Position numbers and translations under genes: made by a program. Below the pieces are notes generated by a model. It ran no database searches. It had not been told where the DNA came from and saw only the letters and a program-made list of their open reading frames with translations. From Kalaharituber pfeilii (Eukaryota; Ascomycota; Pezizomycetes; Pezizales; Pezizaceae), in assembly GCA_015179045.1 (NCBI GenBank), contig WHUZ01000006.1, forward strand, positions 124,001 through 188,000: a stretch of 64,000 bases of DNA, given 5' to 3'. This document shows, in pieces, positions 23,990 through 37,400 of this stretch (position 1 is its first letter; every line of letters begins with the position of its first letter).

Positions 23990-24056
23990 GGGGGCGGAGG
24001 AGGGGGGAGGGAGGAGGGGGGGGGAGGGGGGGAGGGGAGGGGGGCACCGGAGGGGG
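23990..24056 (+). repeat. G/A-rich tract with repeated G3-G8 runs
   Basis: Almost pure G with single A interruptions. Similar in composition to the tract at 9665-9740. Potential G-quadruplex-forming DNA. Confidence 0.6.
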
Positions 24057-24174
24057 CGCAACGCTGTCTCTGACGATCTCTGACAGAGGCATAGCATTCT
24101 AGATGCTTAACGGGCATTGTGGTGCACCTGCTGTTATGCTATGCGCCTGCCGTGCGTGGTGCGTGGTGCGTGTG

Positions 24175-24236
24175 TCTTTGCCTTTGCCTTTGCCTTTGCC
24201 TTTGCTTTTGCCTTTGCCTTTGCTTTTGCTTTTGCT
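24175..24236 (+). repeat. TTTGCC/TTTGCT hexanucleotide repeat, about 10 units
   Basis: Consecutive CTTTGC-phase hexamers with C/T variation at one position, about 62 bp long. Confidence 0.9.
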
Positions 24237-24859
24237 CTGCGCGCAGCGTTGTCGACGGACGGGGCGTGCCATGAGGTGCGCCATGAAGCGCATCGCTGGC
24301 CTCTGCGCCCAGCATTCGGTCATTGCGCTGCCGGCGACTGGCCTATCGCCGTCCGCACGCACGCAGAGCAGGCGCACCCCATCGACAAGTGGTACCGCGC
24401 GGCCCGCCCGACACTCCCCAGAGCGCAGGTATCACAGGGTCTGGCCTCCAGGCTCGCCGGCCCTTTATAGCTGGCGCAGGCCCAGGCCCTGTGGCCCCCC
24501 CGGCCGCTTGCCTCACCTCCCACTCACGCTACAGTTGCGATAAAGCCCGCGCAGCACGACGGACAAGGCGCACTCGAGTACATACCTTACTTACGTTCGA
24601 GCACCCTGGGCGCATGCGACGCTGTGAGCCTGGCCACGCCCCGCGAAACTACACAATCTCGTGAAAGCAGCGCTCCCGCCGCTGCCCTCCTCCTGCCCCG
24701 CACTCGCTCCGTCAGGGACGGTGCGCAGCGCGGCCCTCTGCTTGGTCCGGCTACTCTACCTCTCTGCTCGCCCAAGCCTGCCCCGCCGCCAGAGCAGCAC
24801 TTTCCGCACCTCGCTCAGTGCCATTCCGGCACCAGTGGCCTACCTCTCCTCTCCCTTCA

Positions 24860-24880
24860 CCCCCCCCCCCCCCCCCCCCC
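24860..24880 (+). repeat. 21-C homopolymer
   Basis: An uninterrupted run of 21 C followed by ACCCC. A short CTG-type repeat (24976-24997) lies about 100 bp downstream. Confidence 0.9.
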
Positions 24881-25779
24881 ACCCCGCATAGAGTGAAGCT
24901 TAAACCACCATTAAAGTGCTCGTTCACCAACTCTTCCTCCCGGCACTCCAGCTCCAACATCGTGTCCGTTCTCTTGCTGCTGCTGCTGCTGCTGCCGGAA
25001 TCTCTGCGTAGTGATTTTCGACGGTGTATCTGAGTCTGACGTTGTCTGAGGCCATCGCCGTTCCTACCAAAGAAAACAATTATCTCAATCCGCAGAGAAA
25101 TCTCAGTAACCGCTCGGAAATAGATTGAATCAAAATTCACTGCAGGCAATTAATTTGGCACCCAGATTCTGGGAAGAACAGTTCATCCGGCTCCCCGATA
25201 CAAGGAGATACCGGGTTCACTTCACCTTTCACAGTCGTATCCGAATACTGAGGTTAGTGGAAACTCCATGGAGTGCAATGGCTTACCCAATGGTTCGCAG
25301 CAATTATCATCTCTCCCACGGAGCAAGCGTGCATGCTGCATCAGCTAACTCAAAGGACAGAGTGCAGGGCTAAATTGTGATTGGCTACATTTAGGACTGG
25401 CAGCACTATTGTGGCGCCTGTTGGTGCTCGGTCTTTTGGTGAATTCCACGAGACGAATTTTGTGCCATTTAAAACCCCGTATTATCATCTCCGGATCCGC
25501 CTACATCTGGTGTCATTGAGGCTGACTTGACTAGCGCCAGAATATCGTTCGATATTGGGTGATTTTTTTTTTCCCGCATAAACCGGTCCAACCGAACACC
25601 GAACAAAGGGTGTGGGTGCAGCCAATATTTTATCTAGACAAGGTCCTGCTGCAACCGGAAAGTTGGAGCCCCCAGAAGTAGACGGTTCGCTGAGGTTGCC
25701 GGTGACGGATGATCAACCATTAACAACGTCACACGCCTCAAAGAACCGATTAAAATCACACTTGGAAGCCAGCAGGAAG

Positions 25780-27250
25780 ATGACCGTTACAAAGAACCCG
25801 GAAAAAAAAAATATCATTATCATAGGTAAGCGATGGTTTTACATCCTATATTGCCTTCCTGCCTTGCTCTCTGTTCTCTAGTAGTTTCACTGACCAAGAG
25901 GTATTAACATTTTAACCAGGTGGTGGTATTATTGGATGCACCACTGCATACTATCTCACTCGGCACCCATCCTATGACCCTCAACTGCACACCATAACAC
26001 TTCTGGAGGCTACTAGGATTGCTGGGGGCGCTTCAGGGAAGGCGGGAGGGCTATTAGCTATTTGGGCATATCCAAACAACATTGTCCCGCTGAGCTTTAA
26101 GCTTCATGAGGATCTAGCTAAGGAGCATAATGGAGCAGAGGTTTGGGGCTATCGTCGAGTTACTTGTGGGGGGTTGGAAGCGGAGGGAACGGACTGGAGT
26201 GAAGTAGATGGGTCACATATACAAAAAGGGCATCCTCTAGGAAAGAGGACGAAGGGAGGGGCCATTGGGAAAGCTAAAGGGGTCCCTCAGGATCTCGATT
26301 GGATTGTGCCGGAACAGATCAAAGGCTACGAAGAGATCGGTGACACGAAAGCTACCGCTCAGGTACACCCGTATCATTTTACTACTACCATGATACAACT
26401 AGCCGAGGAAAAGGGGGTGAAGGTAATTTATGGCTCTGTCACCGAACTCAATTATGAAGATGTTCCAGGCAATTCACAGCAGGCGACTTCTTTTCCTTCT
26501 GATTACCAGGATTCAGACCCTCCTTCGCCTACTCTGTCTTCTACGTCTCTCAGTTCAGCATCTTCATTTAGTCCTAGGCGGAAAGCAGTTAATTCTGTGG
26601 TATATGTCGATAGGGATTCGCGTCAAGTTCATACCCTACCAGCCACGACAACTATACTGGCAGCTGGTCCTTGGACAGCGAAATTATATGCATCCGCTCC
26701 TATATCCGGGCTCCGAGCGCATAGTGTTACGATAACACCTACAGAACCTGTCTCTGCATACGCACTCTTTACTAAGATAACAATTCCTCCAAGGCCTCGT
26801 TCACCTTTTTTGTCATCCTCTCGGTCTCGGTCTCGTTCACCAGTGGATCTACCAGCCTTTGCGTCACCAGAAATTTATGCTAGACCAAATGAAATCTACG
26901 TTTGTGGAGAGGGTGATATGGATGTGGGACTACCCGCAACAACAGCTGATGTTCAAGTTGATGAAGTCAGATGCGATGAGCTCATTTCACAGGTGGCTAG
27001 TATTTCGAATCACATTCGAAACGGAATAGTGACTCGCAAACAAGCCTGCTATTTACCTATTGTAAACATTGGTGGATTGGGGCCTCTTATCGGAGAGACA
27101 GGAATTGAAGGGTTATTACTTGCCAGCGGGCATAGCTGCTGGGGAATTAACAACGCGCCTGCTACTGGTGTTATCCTCAGTGAGATTGTTTTCGATGGGA
27201 AAGCTAAGAGCGCAGATATACGGTCTATGGATCCAAGAAGAGTTATATGA
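25780..27250 (+). CDS. TDA3: FAD-dependent oxidoreductase, TDA3 family (DAO fold)
   Basis: Two exons, 25780-25825 and 25920-27250; 458 residues. The first ATG places the dinucleotide-binding motif at the N-terminus: IIIIGGGIIGCTTAYYLTRH, with G16, G18 and G21 forming GxGxxG. The intron (GTAAGC...CCAG) splits the first glycine of this motif. Conserved TDA3-type blocks follow: ASGKAGGLLAIWAYPNNIVP, LAAGPWTAKL, RAHSVTITPTEPVSAYALFT, EIYARPNEIYVCGEGD and GLLLASGHSCWGINNAPATG. It ends in FDGKAKSADIRSMDPRR. The fold is that of D-amino-acid oxidase/sarcosine oxidase-like flavoproteins. Yeast Tda3 affects endosome-to-Golgi traffic, but its substrate is not established. A Ser-rich insertion (about residues 200-220) and an RSRSRSR stretch (about 305) are likely loops. 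Confidence 0.9.
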
Positions 27251-27603
27251 ACAGATTCAAAACTGTGAAGCATTATGAGAATATTGCACATCTTCCGAAT
27301 ATTATGATACTTGTTTATGCGTCTTTCGATACCTATTTTCACTCATGTTTATAAAGCCTATGAACCTTGATAGACTTGGGATTTGATCTTGGGATAGGGT
27401 TCGGTTGGATTGGGTATTCCGTTTGGGGCTCGCAGGTCACATTCTTCGTTTGCTTTGCGACCTTTCGTTCTTTTGACATGTGCCCAGTAGCATTAATTAG
27501 TCTTGCCTTGATAGTCCCTTTTGTTGATCTCACCTTTTTTTATCACACTTTGCTATCAACCAAGATTTTTGTTTAATTTTCTTTTCCTTTTTTCTCTCTC
27601 TCT

Positions 27604-27638
<35 letters not shown>

Positions 27639-30600
27639 CCCTTCCTCTTTGCCAGTCCTTGCTGTATTACGCCAATGAGGAACTGATATGATCGTGACTC
27701 TCGCACCAGCAAATTTCTGACTGCCCTTTTTTTCCTCCTTTTCCTCTCATTCCAATCTATCGGCAGGCAATCAGAAAATTCAAATGTATAAGAAAATAAA
27801 TAAATAATAATAATAATAATAGTAAATAAAAAAAAAGGCGAAATCAATAATATCAATTTGAATATAAATGTGAAATAAAGTTAGCAAAATGGGAGAAATA
27901 CTCTACCCTCCATGTCTGAAGAATGAGAGAATTCGAAGAGTTGAAACTCCTCATTAGCTCTATGTGGTCTAGTCTCCGAAGTGTGGTCTGGTCCTCTACC
28001 CGCTCCTCCCTGCCAGCTTCCCTTGTCAGCAGTCTCGAATGCCTTGCCAGATTGAGATACATCGTTCATTCCTTTAATGGCTGCATATTCGCTTACTTTA
28101 TCTTAATTTCGAGGCGTGCATGTCGCTGATGATTTATTTTCTTTTCCTTTTTACGGTTCTTCAATATATTTTGAGATCTCACAGTCGGGTTGAGATGTGA
28201 CTTTTTGTTTGTCCATCAGTAGATAGGATGGGGATTTGTGTCTTAACGACTACTCACATTCATCCACACCAACACCACACTTTGCATACACCACACCCTC
28301 TGGCCTTCTCACCCCCTTGCGTTGGAGTGTAGATCCTAGTATAGAATAGAATAGAGTAGCATGGCATGGCGTGATAAATTATGGTGGTACTTTCTGTTAT
28401 CGTTGCAACGCTGTGGCATGGGATATGCTGAACGGAACTAGTTTCGCCCAACCAGATTACTAGTTTGTGCCCGTCGGAAGGTCCTGGTTGGTTAGCTGTT
28501 GGGGCTACTTAGTTACTAGAATGGGTATCAGATGGGGTGGGTTGTCAGTATGGGCTCATAGAACGTTCTTTCCAACTGCTTCATGCCACACCACAACTAT
28601 ATTTCACTCAAACTGGGTCAACGGTGTGCATTCGATAACTATCACCGAACCTCCCCTGGGAATATTTTCTTGGGACCTGTTGAATTTTAACTCTCTTTAA
28701 ATTTTGTATTTGCTTGTTGTCAATACACTTATACTGCTACGTAGCCATGGCCATTCCTGATCAGTGGTACACTCTTTCACTAGTCGCAATTGCACATAGC
28801 TCTGGTAGAGAGCCTCAGAAGTCTCAAGTTGATTCACAAATTGCTTGCACAGTTGGTATTGATTGATCTATATTATATGTAAGTCGTTTATACCTTAGGT
28901 GTATTATGAGTATTTTAGACTGTTTCTAACGCCACGGAGCAAAGGTAGATTTTTTAGAAGCTAAAACAAAATTTGGATCGGTGGTTTTAATTGATCCCAA
29001 TTATGCTCCGATGTTTTGTTCTGGTGTCACTTTCCAGGGCTTCAAGCCACCTTTACCCAGCCAAGGATGGGCTGTAGCCGTCACCTCCATTATCACAGGC
29101 GAAGCTAGTCAGCTGTGGAGCTACCTATTCCATACATTTGCTGTGAGAAAGGGACGCTACTCGAAAACTGTGGTCATTTACATCAATTGTGTGAGATTGT
29201 AATAGGTATCTCACCCCACTCCAGTACAAGATCTACAGGCATAGTCGTATACATAGGTACTTAATTCGGTGCAGGTACGATCAGATTACTTCGAGACGTC
29301 AAATACTAATCCGGACCATTGTTATTGCACATGTGAATGGCGTTTCAGCTAGAAATAGATCTGGGCTGAGGTGTCATAGGTGGCTTACTCCAAAAATTCA
29401 ACTTGCAGTTGCAATTGAGCTCGTGTTGATAATCTTACCAGTGAAAAAGAGCTCCCATGGCGGCAGCGGAGCTCAAAATGAAGAGATCCTGCAGCTGCAA
29501 CTGTGAATTGTCTCAAGGTCAAGGTACTGTCGTGCTGGCCTAGGTAGGTCAGACAGCACCTATATCGATGGTCACGGCTGAAGTGCAGACATAGGCAATA
29601 GCACTAAGGACACGGGAAGTCAAAGGACATGTGGAATAGATTGTGATCCTGGAAGGTGGATGAAGGGGGTGGTGTAAAGGGCGATTATTTTACTACAACT
29701 ATTTTCAGCAATAGAAGCTAATGCATAGCATCAATTGGCAAGTATGCTAACGATTTACCTGTGTAGAACGGCTTGTTGAAACAACAGCAAGCTCATATTT
29801 ACGAACCATCTTCTTGCCTAATCAGATTCTGCACCAGAAATTGCCATAGCAAATCCACAATATGCAAATGTAACGCCACTCAAGCTTTACCCGCCTATGT
29901 GGCCACCTACAGTATGCATAGTGATCCAATCCAGACCTTAGTTATAGCTGAAAGGCAACTCGGGTCGTAGTGGCAAATATTTCAGGCTATATCGGCCCAA
30001 AGCTGTTCTAATTGCGGACTCATATTCACTCGAGTGATAGGGCGATGAGACCTTGGCATAGGGCTTGTAAGCAAAACCTTAGTTCCTGCAGTAGCTTCCA
30101 TGGAGTGACAATGAACAAGGACTTGTCTGTAGCCTAGTTATACTTGTGATAATAATTTGGTCGATAATTGCTTTAAAAAAGATATTCATACGTAGTTTGT
30201 ACCTATCTACGTTTATAATCAATGTACATGCTCAATTAAAGATACTATACTAACTACATTTGCGGATTCCCAAACGGTTGCCATCTCCTCATAGGACGAG
30301 CTAAATCTAGTCCCGGTGACAGCATTACAATTGCAGTTGTGCAACGAAGGAGCTACAAATTTCGTTAAAACTTAATCCCTATTTCAATTCTGAAATCCGG
30401 TATCGCATCCGAGTTTTGCGCGCGAAGCGCAGGTTTAGGCTTATCAATTATTCGGGGAATGTTCAATTATTTCACTTCCTCACATTTTCTGCCGCATGGG
30501 GGAGTCGCAAGGTGTCATATCTACGCAAACCTTGGGAGTAAACCTGTGTCCATGTTGACCAAGGAAATAACACTGAGCTTCCAACTATGCATAGAGAATA

Positions 30601-31840
30601 TATGCTGGTATTCTCGAGAGCATTAAAATCTAGGTAGATGAGTGACTCTACAGCTGTCAGCTCTACTTGTCGCTCCACTTTCACATCCACGTAGGTTCCT
30701 CCTTTGAATAATTATAGCAAGCTTCTGTTCGCTAAACCCTATTAGAAATATAAAAAAAAAAAGATAATTCAAAAAGATAATGAAATATCCAAACTCAATG
30801 CGTTTTTCCCTTGGGGGAAAAAAAAAAGCGTCACTTAACAATACCATTTTTAATTTTACATATTCCCTCCCACGTGCCGATTTTCCTCTTCTGTCACACT
30901 GACAACTATTGGATGGATGCTTAACTGTAACGCACAGATACTTACCCTGAAATGGTTTCCTCCGATCTAGTTTCCTTGTAGCCAGCTTATTAATTTATAT
31001 TTCCATTGGCCTAGGTTATGATACAAGAGCGTCCATCCTACGATAGTCAACCTAAATTTGTCATATTCACCACCTCATCCTCATTCATCTTCCACACCAA
31101 GCTTTCGTGCACACCGAGAAACAATCCCTAAACCGTTACCCTGATATATGAAGTACATGTAGTCAACACCTTAACGTAAACAACCTCACCCATTCGTACC
31201 GAACCATCGTTATACACCCTCCCTCTCCCCACCAGTAACAAGTAGCGGCTCCATATAGGGGAGGGGAAGAACACGAATTGATATACGACAGCTGGGTGAA
31301 GGTATGCGTAGCATCTCAAATTTCGCTAGTATGGTACATTAACCTGATGGGCACAGCACGGGGTTGCCGAAACCGTTTCGTTTGCTAAAACCCAGCCACA
31401 ATTGATGACACCCTCCCCAAGGCCGGCCTATCAAGGGCGTATAACATATCGGAACTTATAGTTACTGGTCTTTTGTGTATTTATAAATAACATCCATTCA
31501 TCCATCCATACATACTTACTTACTTACCAGCCATTTCTCTATCACTCATTTTCAAAATCCTGATGTCAGAAACAGGCTTTTCGGGCCTCCTGTCCGCCTT
31601 GTGCCATACATGACTGATATCAACCATTTTCCTTGCCGTACAAACTTCAAGCAAAGAGTAAATAAACAAATAAATAGAAAATTAAAATCAAGAGATAAAA
31701 AAATAAAAGATCCATCACAAGCCAATTCTAGTAGCCACGTCTATATTAGGGAAAAAGACTTACCGAAATTTACCTATAATAAAAAAGAAAAAAAAAACTA
31801 GCTTTCCACTCACAAATTGGAAAATTCTAGCAGTAAATTA
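27251..31840. other. intergenic; T/A homopolymer tracts, no gene recognised
   Basis: Starts with the 3' flank of the TDA3-family gene. There is a CT then ~37-T run at about 27594-27638 and an ATA/AAT-rich stretch at 27790-27835. The frames of 60-110 codons in this stretch have no recognisable similarity and include Lys/Glu- or Leu/Phe-rich artefacts of the homopolymers. A short CATT/CTTA tandem lies near 31494-31530. Confidence 0.4.
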
Positions 31841-32413
31841 GTGGTTATCAGCTTTGCGTCAAGTATCCGTTACGTGAGGTAACATGACATAAGCAAAGGC
31901 TCTTATTGGCTGAATTCGTAACGTGAGACAGCCGATTTTCATTACGCAGCCAAATCGTCGCGTTATGCACGCGTAACTTTGGGTAATGACAAGGATATGC
32001 AGCCTGTTGTTAGCTAACTACTGTAATGTACCAGGGGAATTTGACTGGTTTTTTATCTAAATTAGCAATTTTTAGACAATGGTGCATATGCATAAGAGGT
32101 CATAATTCTACATTCATGAGCATACCCAATTTACGCATGAAAGCTCTCCAGTTTCTAGTATCATGAGCCATTCAAGAGCTCATGGTCATCTGAATCTGAA
32201 TCTGAATCAAGCGGCATAGGCATAGCATGAGTCTCGATGGTGTTCATGACTACCTATTCCTTCTTCGAGATGCATGGCATCGTGCTGTTACGAATGTGAC
32301 GATATGAATGCAATGGTAACGTAGGTTACGTGGGGGAAATCAGCTACCATCCTCTCATTTTGGTTTAGTTGATTTGCATGGGTTGCCTAACGTGATGCAA
32401 AGCTGATAACCAC
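31841..32413. mobile_element. TA-flanked short inverted-repeat element (MITE, Tc1/mariner-like), 573 bp
   Basis: The left end GTGGTTATCAGCTTTGCGTC and the right end, read on the opposite strand as GTGGTTATCAGCTTTGCATC, are terminal inverted repeats of about 22 bp. They are immediately flanked by TA on both sides (31839-31840 and 32414-32415). The first ~150 bp carries repeated GTAACGTGAG-like motifs, and a related GGTAACGTAGGTTACGTGG occurs near the right end. No transposase frame is present, so it is non-autonomous. Confidence 0.78.
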
Positions 32414-32561
32414 TATTAAATGAGTGGTGAGTTGGTTGGTGTTATTTTTTTGGTTCCTGCTTCAGAGACTTCACCTCGAGGGCACTAGGGTATAGATAAA
32501 CATTCATCAAACACTATATAGGGTAAAAAAATCAACGATGAAAAAATAGAAAAGTATGTAG

Positions 32562-32634
32562 TGCTCACACTGTGATTCGAACACAGGATCTCGTCATTAC
32601 TAGTGACGCGCTTTACCAACTAAGCCATGCGAGC
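32562..32634 (-). tRNA. tRNA-Thr(AGU), intronless
   Basis: On the minus strand, 73 nt begin GCTCGCA and end TGTGAGC plus discriminator A. The A box is TGGCTTAGTTGG and the B box is GTTCGAATC. The anticodon stem CGTCA/TGACG encloses CTAGTAA, so the anticodon is AGT (threonine). It lies about 150 bp to the right of the TA-flanked element. Confidence 0.93.
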
Positions 32635-33036
32635 AGATCATGTCTTTCGAAAGACAACTTTCACCCTCTATTAATTTATTATATATATATATATATATTT
32701 TATTCTTTTGTACGAATTAATATAAACATTGAACAATTGAGAAATTATGTTATACGCAAAAATAATGAATATGTACGAAGGGAAGCAAGAAAGAGAAAGG
32801 GGATAGGATGGAATAGGTCGACCCCGAGATGAGGTAATAGGAAAGAAAGTTAAGTATATAGAATTAGGCGAGCAACCAAACAATGGTGATATGTAGGTCG
32901 TGAAATCGAAAACGGCAGTGCTAAGGGGGATGTGCATAGATCTGTCCAATCCATTGTTACCGTGTCTCGTGTCACAGTAAGCCTGAACCCGAAGATGCGC
33001 ATACAATAATCAAGAGGTAATTTGAAGTGCATGTAC

Positions 33037-33067
<31 letters not shown>

Positions 33068-34456
33068 GAACAGAAATCATAACACAAGAACGTGGGTAAA
33101 TATGTATATGTATAAATGATTAACAAAAATGCGCGTATAAATGGGATACGAACAACGGATATCATAGACATCATCAAGTCATGTCATGTAGGAATGTAGA
33201 AGGTGTGATGATAGTCGCAAGGAGGGGTTGATGACGCATATTGGAAATGGATAATATGGATATGGATTGCGGATGAGCGGATGCTTAGTGAGTGGATTCC
33301 CATCGACATCAGAAGATAGATAATAACCAATAGCAAATAGAAAACGATGAAAAGAGTCGAATATTAGTAGGGAATGAACGTTGATGTAGCCGGTGTACAA
33401 TAGGCAGAGCTCAATTGAGCAGGGCTGTTTAATGCTAGCAGTAAGCATGGTGCAGCCAGGTCAAGGATGAAGATGCTGTGTGTAAAGCTTGAACAGGTAG
33501 CAACAAAGGGTCTGAGGGAGAGATGTTGGTCGAAGCAACGTAATTGAGTAGAAGTGGAAAGTGTAGCAGGATATCAACACATAGCTCCTTTCCAGCAGTA
33601 AAGCCAAAGGACTTATAGGTCCTTACATGAAGAAGAAAATGAAGCGAAGAGCAGAGATAATTAAATGATGGAAGTAACGAAAAATAAAAAATAAATTTGT
33701 GCAAAAAGAAAGAGGACAGACCCTCAAACAGAAAGGTAACAGTAAGTTAGAGCACTCCAAAATGAGTGTATTAACTCACGCAATGCAGTAAACCCAGCCC
33801 CGCATCCAGTAAACCATTCTCCTTTCACACCTGCGAGGGCTTTACCACGAAGGTGTCTTTCTTTGCTGCACAAACACCCCAAATGGACAGAAAGTAGTCA
33901 CTGGATATACTATAGAAAGGAGACCTATGACGCTGGGGAAACGAATAAAACACGAAGACTCCAACACGAAGACTCCAGAAGGACGATTGATGATCTTTCC
34001 AACATGTACAATTATGTAGTAAAACCACGTTCATCCAACAAGACCCAGTTATCCTAAACCGTAGCAAACGATAGCGCACGTAAAGATCCTAAGCTCACGA
34101 ATGCTGCTTATGTAACTAAAAAGTAGAAACAAAAAGTAAGGACATGAAGAAAGAAACAAATAGACAAAATTTATAGACGGTGAATGAAGTAAATGGCCAG
34201 GGATTAGATGTCAGAGATACGAACAGCCATGTCGTTAGCGGATTAACAATATTTGGGCATCATACCAATGACATGCGAAAATGAAATAAAAATAATAAAA
34301 TAAAAATAGATACCAGTAGATATAAACTTAGATAGAAGAAAATTCTGGGGTACATAAGTGGATATGAACAGGAATAATGGGTGTAAGCAACTGGTAACGC
34401 GGGTATGGTGCTTTTGCGAGTTACCTTAGTTGTAAATACAAAGTAAAAAGGATAAT
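32635..34456. other. intergenic / 3' side of PUF gene
   Basis: No gene recognised. A (TA)n run lies at about 32680-32700 and a 23-A run near 33039-33061. Reading frames of 75-110 codons on the minus strand show no similarity to known proteins. Confidence 0.4.
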
Positions 34457-37400
34457 TTATACAGAAGAACCATCTTGCTTCCCCACAGTTTTGGCGGCGT
34501 TCTCCTTAGAATGTGCCTTTGATGGCGTAACAGCAGTTGTCGAGGATTTTGCCGCTTGATTTGCTGGCTTCGTAGGCGGTGGGGTGTTCGATTTTGTAGT
34601 GGGTGGCGGCGTTGTGGATTGTGATTGGGAAGGTGAGGAGTTGTATATGAGTTTTTCGATCTAGATTGTTAGTCTGAAGCACCCTGAAGTACGCAATGAC
34701 GGGCTTACTGCATTGATTTGTTTGCCATAGTGGTACTTCTTCAGTTGCTGAAGTTGCGGTTTGATCTGATCAACCAGTATCTCCCTGTCTTTATCCTTGA
34801 GCTGCATCAAGAGTTTCTCTGCAAGAAAATTAGAAAAAGCATGTGAGCTAAAAGTGATAGGATCCTTACGGATAACATAGTTTCCATACTGGTCTCTCAT
34901 AAGAACCTGCAATGGCGATGATCCATCTTGGCGAGCCGTTGTAATGACCTTTACGATTTCCCTTCTTTGCTCATCGGTGCCATGCGCGATACTCTTCTCC
35001 ACAACATTGGATGCAAATTTATGTCTTTGTACAGTTAGCATATGTTCATGTGGAGTAAATGAATCTCTTACTTAGAGAAATGCAGTAATTGTGTCGTCAC
35101 CAACTGAATGATTTTAGCTCTGTCCTCCGGCTTGCCATGCTCGATAACGTGTTGGGTGACCTGTCTCTTCGTTAGTATTGATAAAAAGCTGATGAGAATG
35201 TAGTACTTATAGACACTTACATAATTTCCATACTGATCTTGGACGAGTGTATACGTGCAAACATGGAGTTCCGCCAACAGCGATGCTTGAGCCGTCTCAT
35301 CACAATGTTCCAGCATTCTCTGGATAACCCGACAACCATATGGATGGGTGGCAAGATTATGCACTTGGCCTGTAAATGCCTTGATTATGAACTGGATGTG
35401 CTCAGCGGGTACCCTTTCAATGGCTTTCTGAACGACATGATTTCCGTTTTGATCTTTGACACATTTCAGGACGTGTCCATCAAGTTCCTTAACCAGAGCT
35501 GCTTGTTGATCGACCAATATATGTTCAAGAGCCTTCTGGACTACTCGGCATCCGTACATCTGTAGAGAAAGCGTCAAAACGTGGCCTTGCATTTCCTTAG
35601 CTAGAATGCTCTTTTGCACTTGGTTGCCATGTTCAAAAAATTTCTGGATTACGTAGTTGCCGAATACATCCGTCATTAGTTGCAAACAATTAGTACGAAT
35701 CTCATTGAAAACGATTTCCTTCTCATCACTATTTGCCGTTTCGAGTTTCTGCTGAATGAATCTTGAACCATGCTGATCTCCGCTGAATTCTACTACATGC
35801 GTATAGATATCCTGTCCAAAAGTTAACATTTGCATGAATAAATTAGGGAAGATCGCAAGCGAGCTATACCTTAAGCTCGTACCGTTTGTTGGATTTTGAG
35901 TTAGACCGAAATTCTTCCAGCAGGACACTACGGAGACTATGTGTGAAGCTGTCGTCATGCCTTCGAGGCTGTTGGTTAGAAATCAGCGGCGCCAGCGTAG
36001 AATTTGAGAAGTGAGAATCGACAGGCATGCGGAGACCTCCATTGAACGGCGGTGGAGGATATTGGTAAGGTAAGCCGTAGGCAGACCGTGGGAAACCTTG
36101 ATCTCTCTGCAACAGCAATTGCGGAGGGCCTAGATGTCCTTGCTGGTGTGACTGCACCTTATGTGTTTTTAGTTTTCTATTCAAATGGGCACGGGGATGG
36201 CGGGGCGGTGATGGAGACCATACTGGGAGACCAGAACGTGATGACGGACGTAGCAGGTCCATTCCTGGTGTAGGCGTATTTGTATTGTCACCCGCGTAGT
36301 ACGGATTATTTTTAGTTCTGTTTCGGGGTTCAGCTGCTGTGATCATCCCGAGTGTTTGGTTATACGTCATCACATGGTGATTTCCATACCCTTCTTGAAA
36401 ACCACCGTCGTTTAGATATGTTTCTGAACCATAACTAGCATCTGCTGTTCCGCCCCAGAATTTCTGCCCTTGAGTAATCCCTGGGATTGGTTGCCGTGGA
36501 AAGGGAGACGGGTCCCCGAACTGGTTACGAAAATTGGAAGGAAGACCACTATTATTGGTGGTAGATTGGGGAAATGGAGCAGGTTTATTTCGGCGATGAC
36601 CAGTGGTGAATCGATCTTGGTCATCGGTCTCAATTCCGAATTTCGCTGCTAAGACTTCGGCTTCTATGGTTTCAAGACCCAGTTCATGGTAATTTGGACG
36701 GGCAGTAGGAAATGTTGGGACAAAGGGAGCGGCATGGATTGAAGCATGAGAAGTAGACTGTTGCCCAGGCAAGCTTTGGTATGGAGTATAAGAGGAATCT
36801 GCAAAAAAAAACAAAAAGGAAAAGAAAAAAGGGTGTCAGTGTATCTGAAGTCACAAGACGCAGTAATATACAATCTCCTGCTACCCTTGCACGAAAGTTT
36901 GGATGTCACCCTTGCACTCCATTGCTTGGGTGAATCTCCGCCCGCATTAATTCGCACACTTGGTGCAAGAAAAACGTACCTGATGTGAGCCTGTTGTTTC
37001 CAAAGGTGTGACTGAGCACACCTCCACCAATTGTAGCACTAAAACTACCTGAGTTATCAAAGAAGCCCCTATTGCTGTTGTTAGGAGGGGATTGAGCAAT
37101 GGGGGGTTGTCCCACAGGTAGTTGTCGAGTAAAACTGGTATAAGGGGACGAACTACGAGGAATGTCTGTAGCTGTTTGAGATAAATCATGCTGATTGCCA
37201 TGAAGACGAACGGGTGATCGACTAATAGTATCATTAAGTGACACATTTGCCAACGCTGATGACGGGTCTTCAGGCCAATTTACTGCAGGCTTCGAAGACC
37301 ATCGATCATATTCAGTATGAATGCGTGATGAAGATCCTTGTACCTGCTCGAAGGCAGAGGAGCTCAAGTACGACGATTCTTCGTTTCCAGCTATGTATTT

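Larger units (their letters stand above)
19407..25779. other. large intergenic region, GC-rich and low-complexity between 22 and 25 kb
   Basis: I recognise no gene in 6.4 kb. The minus-strand frame 20758-20516 (SYFLGSHDRNASTAVTKALV...) and the frame 21028-20786 look mildly protein-like but match nothing I know. Between 22 and 25 kb base composition is uneven, with long G, C and G/A runs and simple repeats listed separately. Long open frames there are compositional. The last part may be the promoter and leader of the TDA3-family gene. Confidence 0.4.

Noticed and set aside
22100..24900. Many 70-150-codon frames
   Set aside because: No similarity to known families, multiple frames open on both strands, strong compositional bias; treated as non-coding.
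27530..27856. Lys/Glu-rich minus-strand frame
   Set aside because: Translation of a T/CT homopolymer tract.
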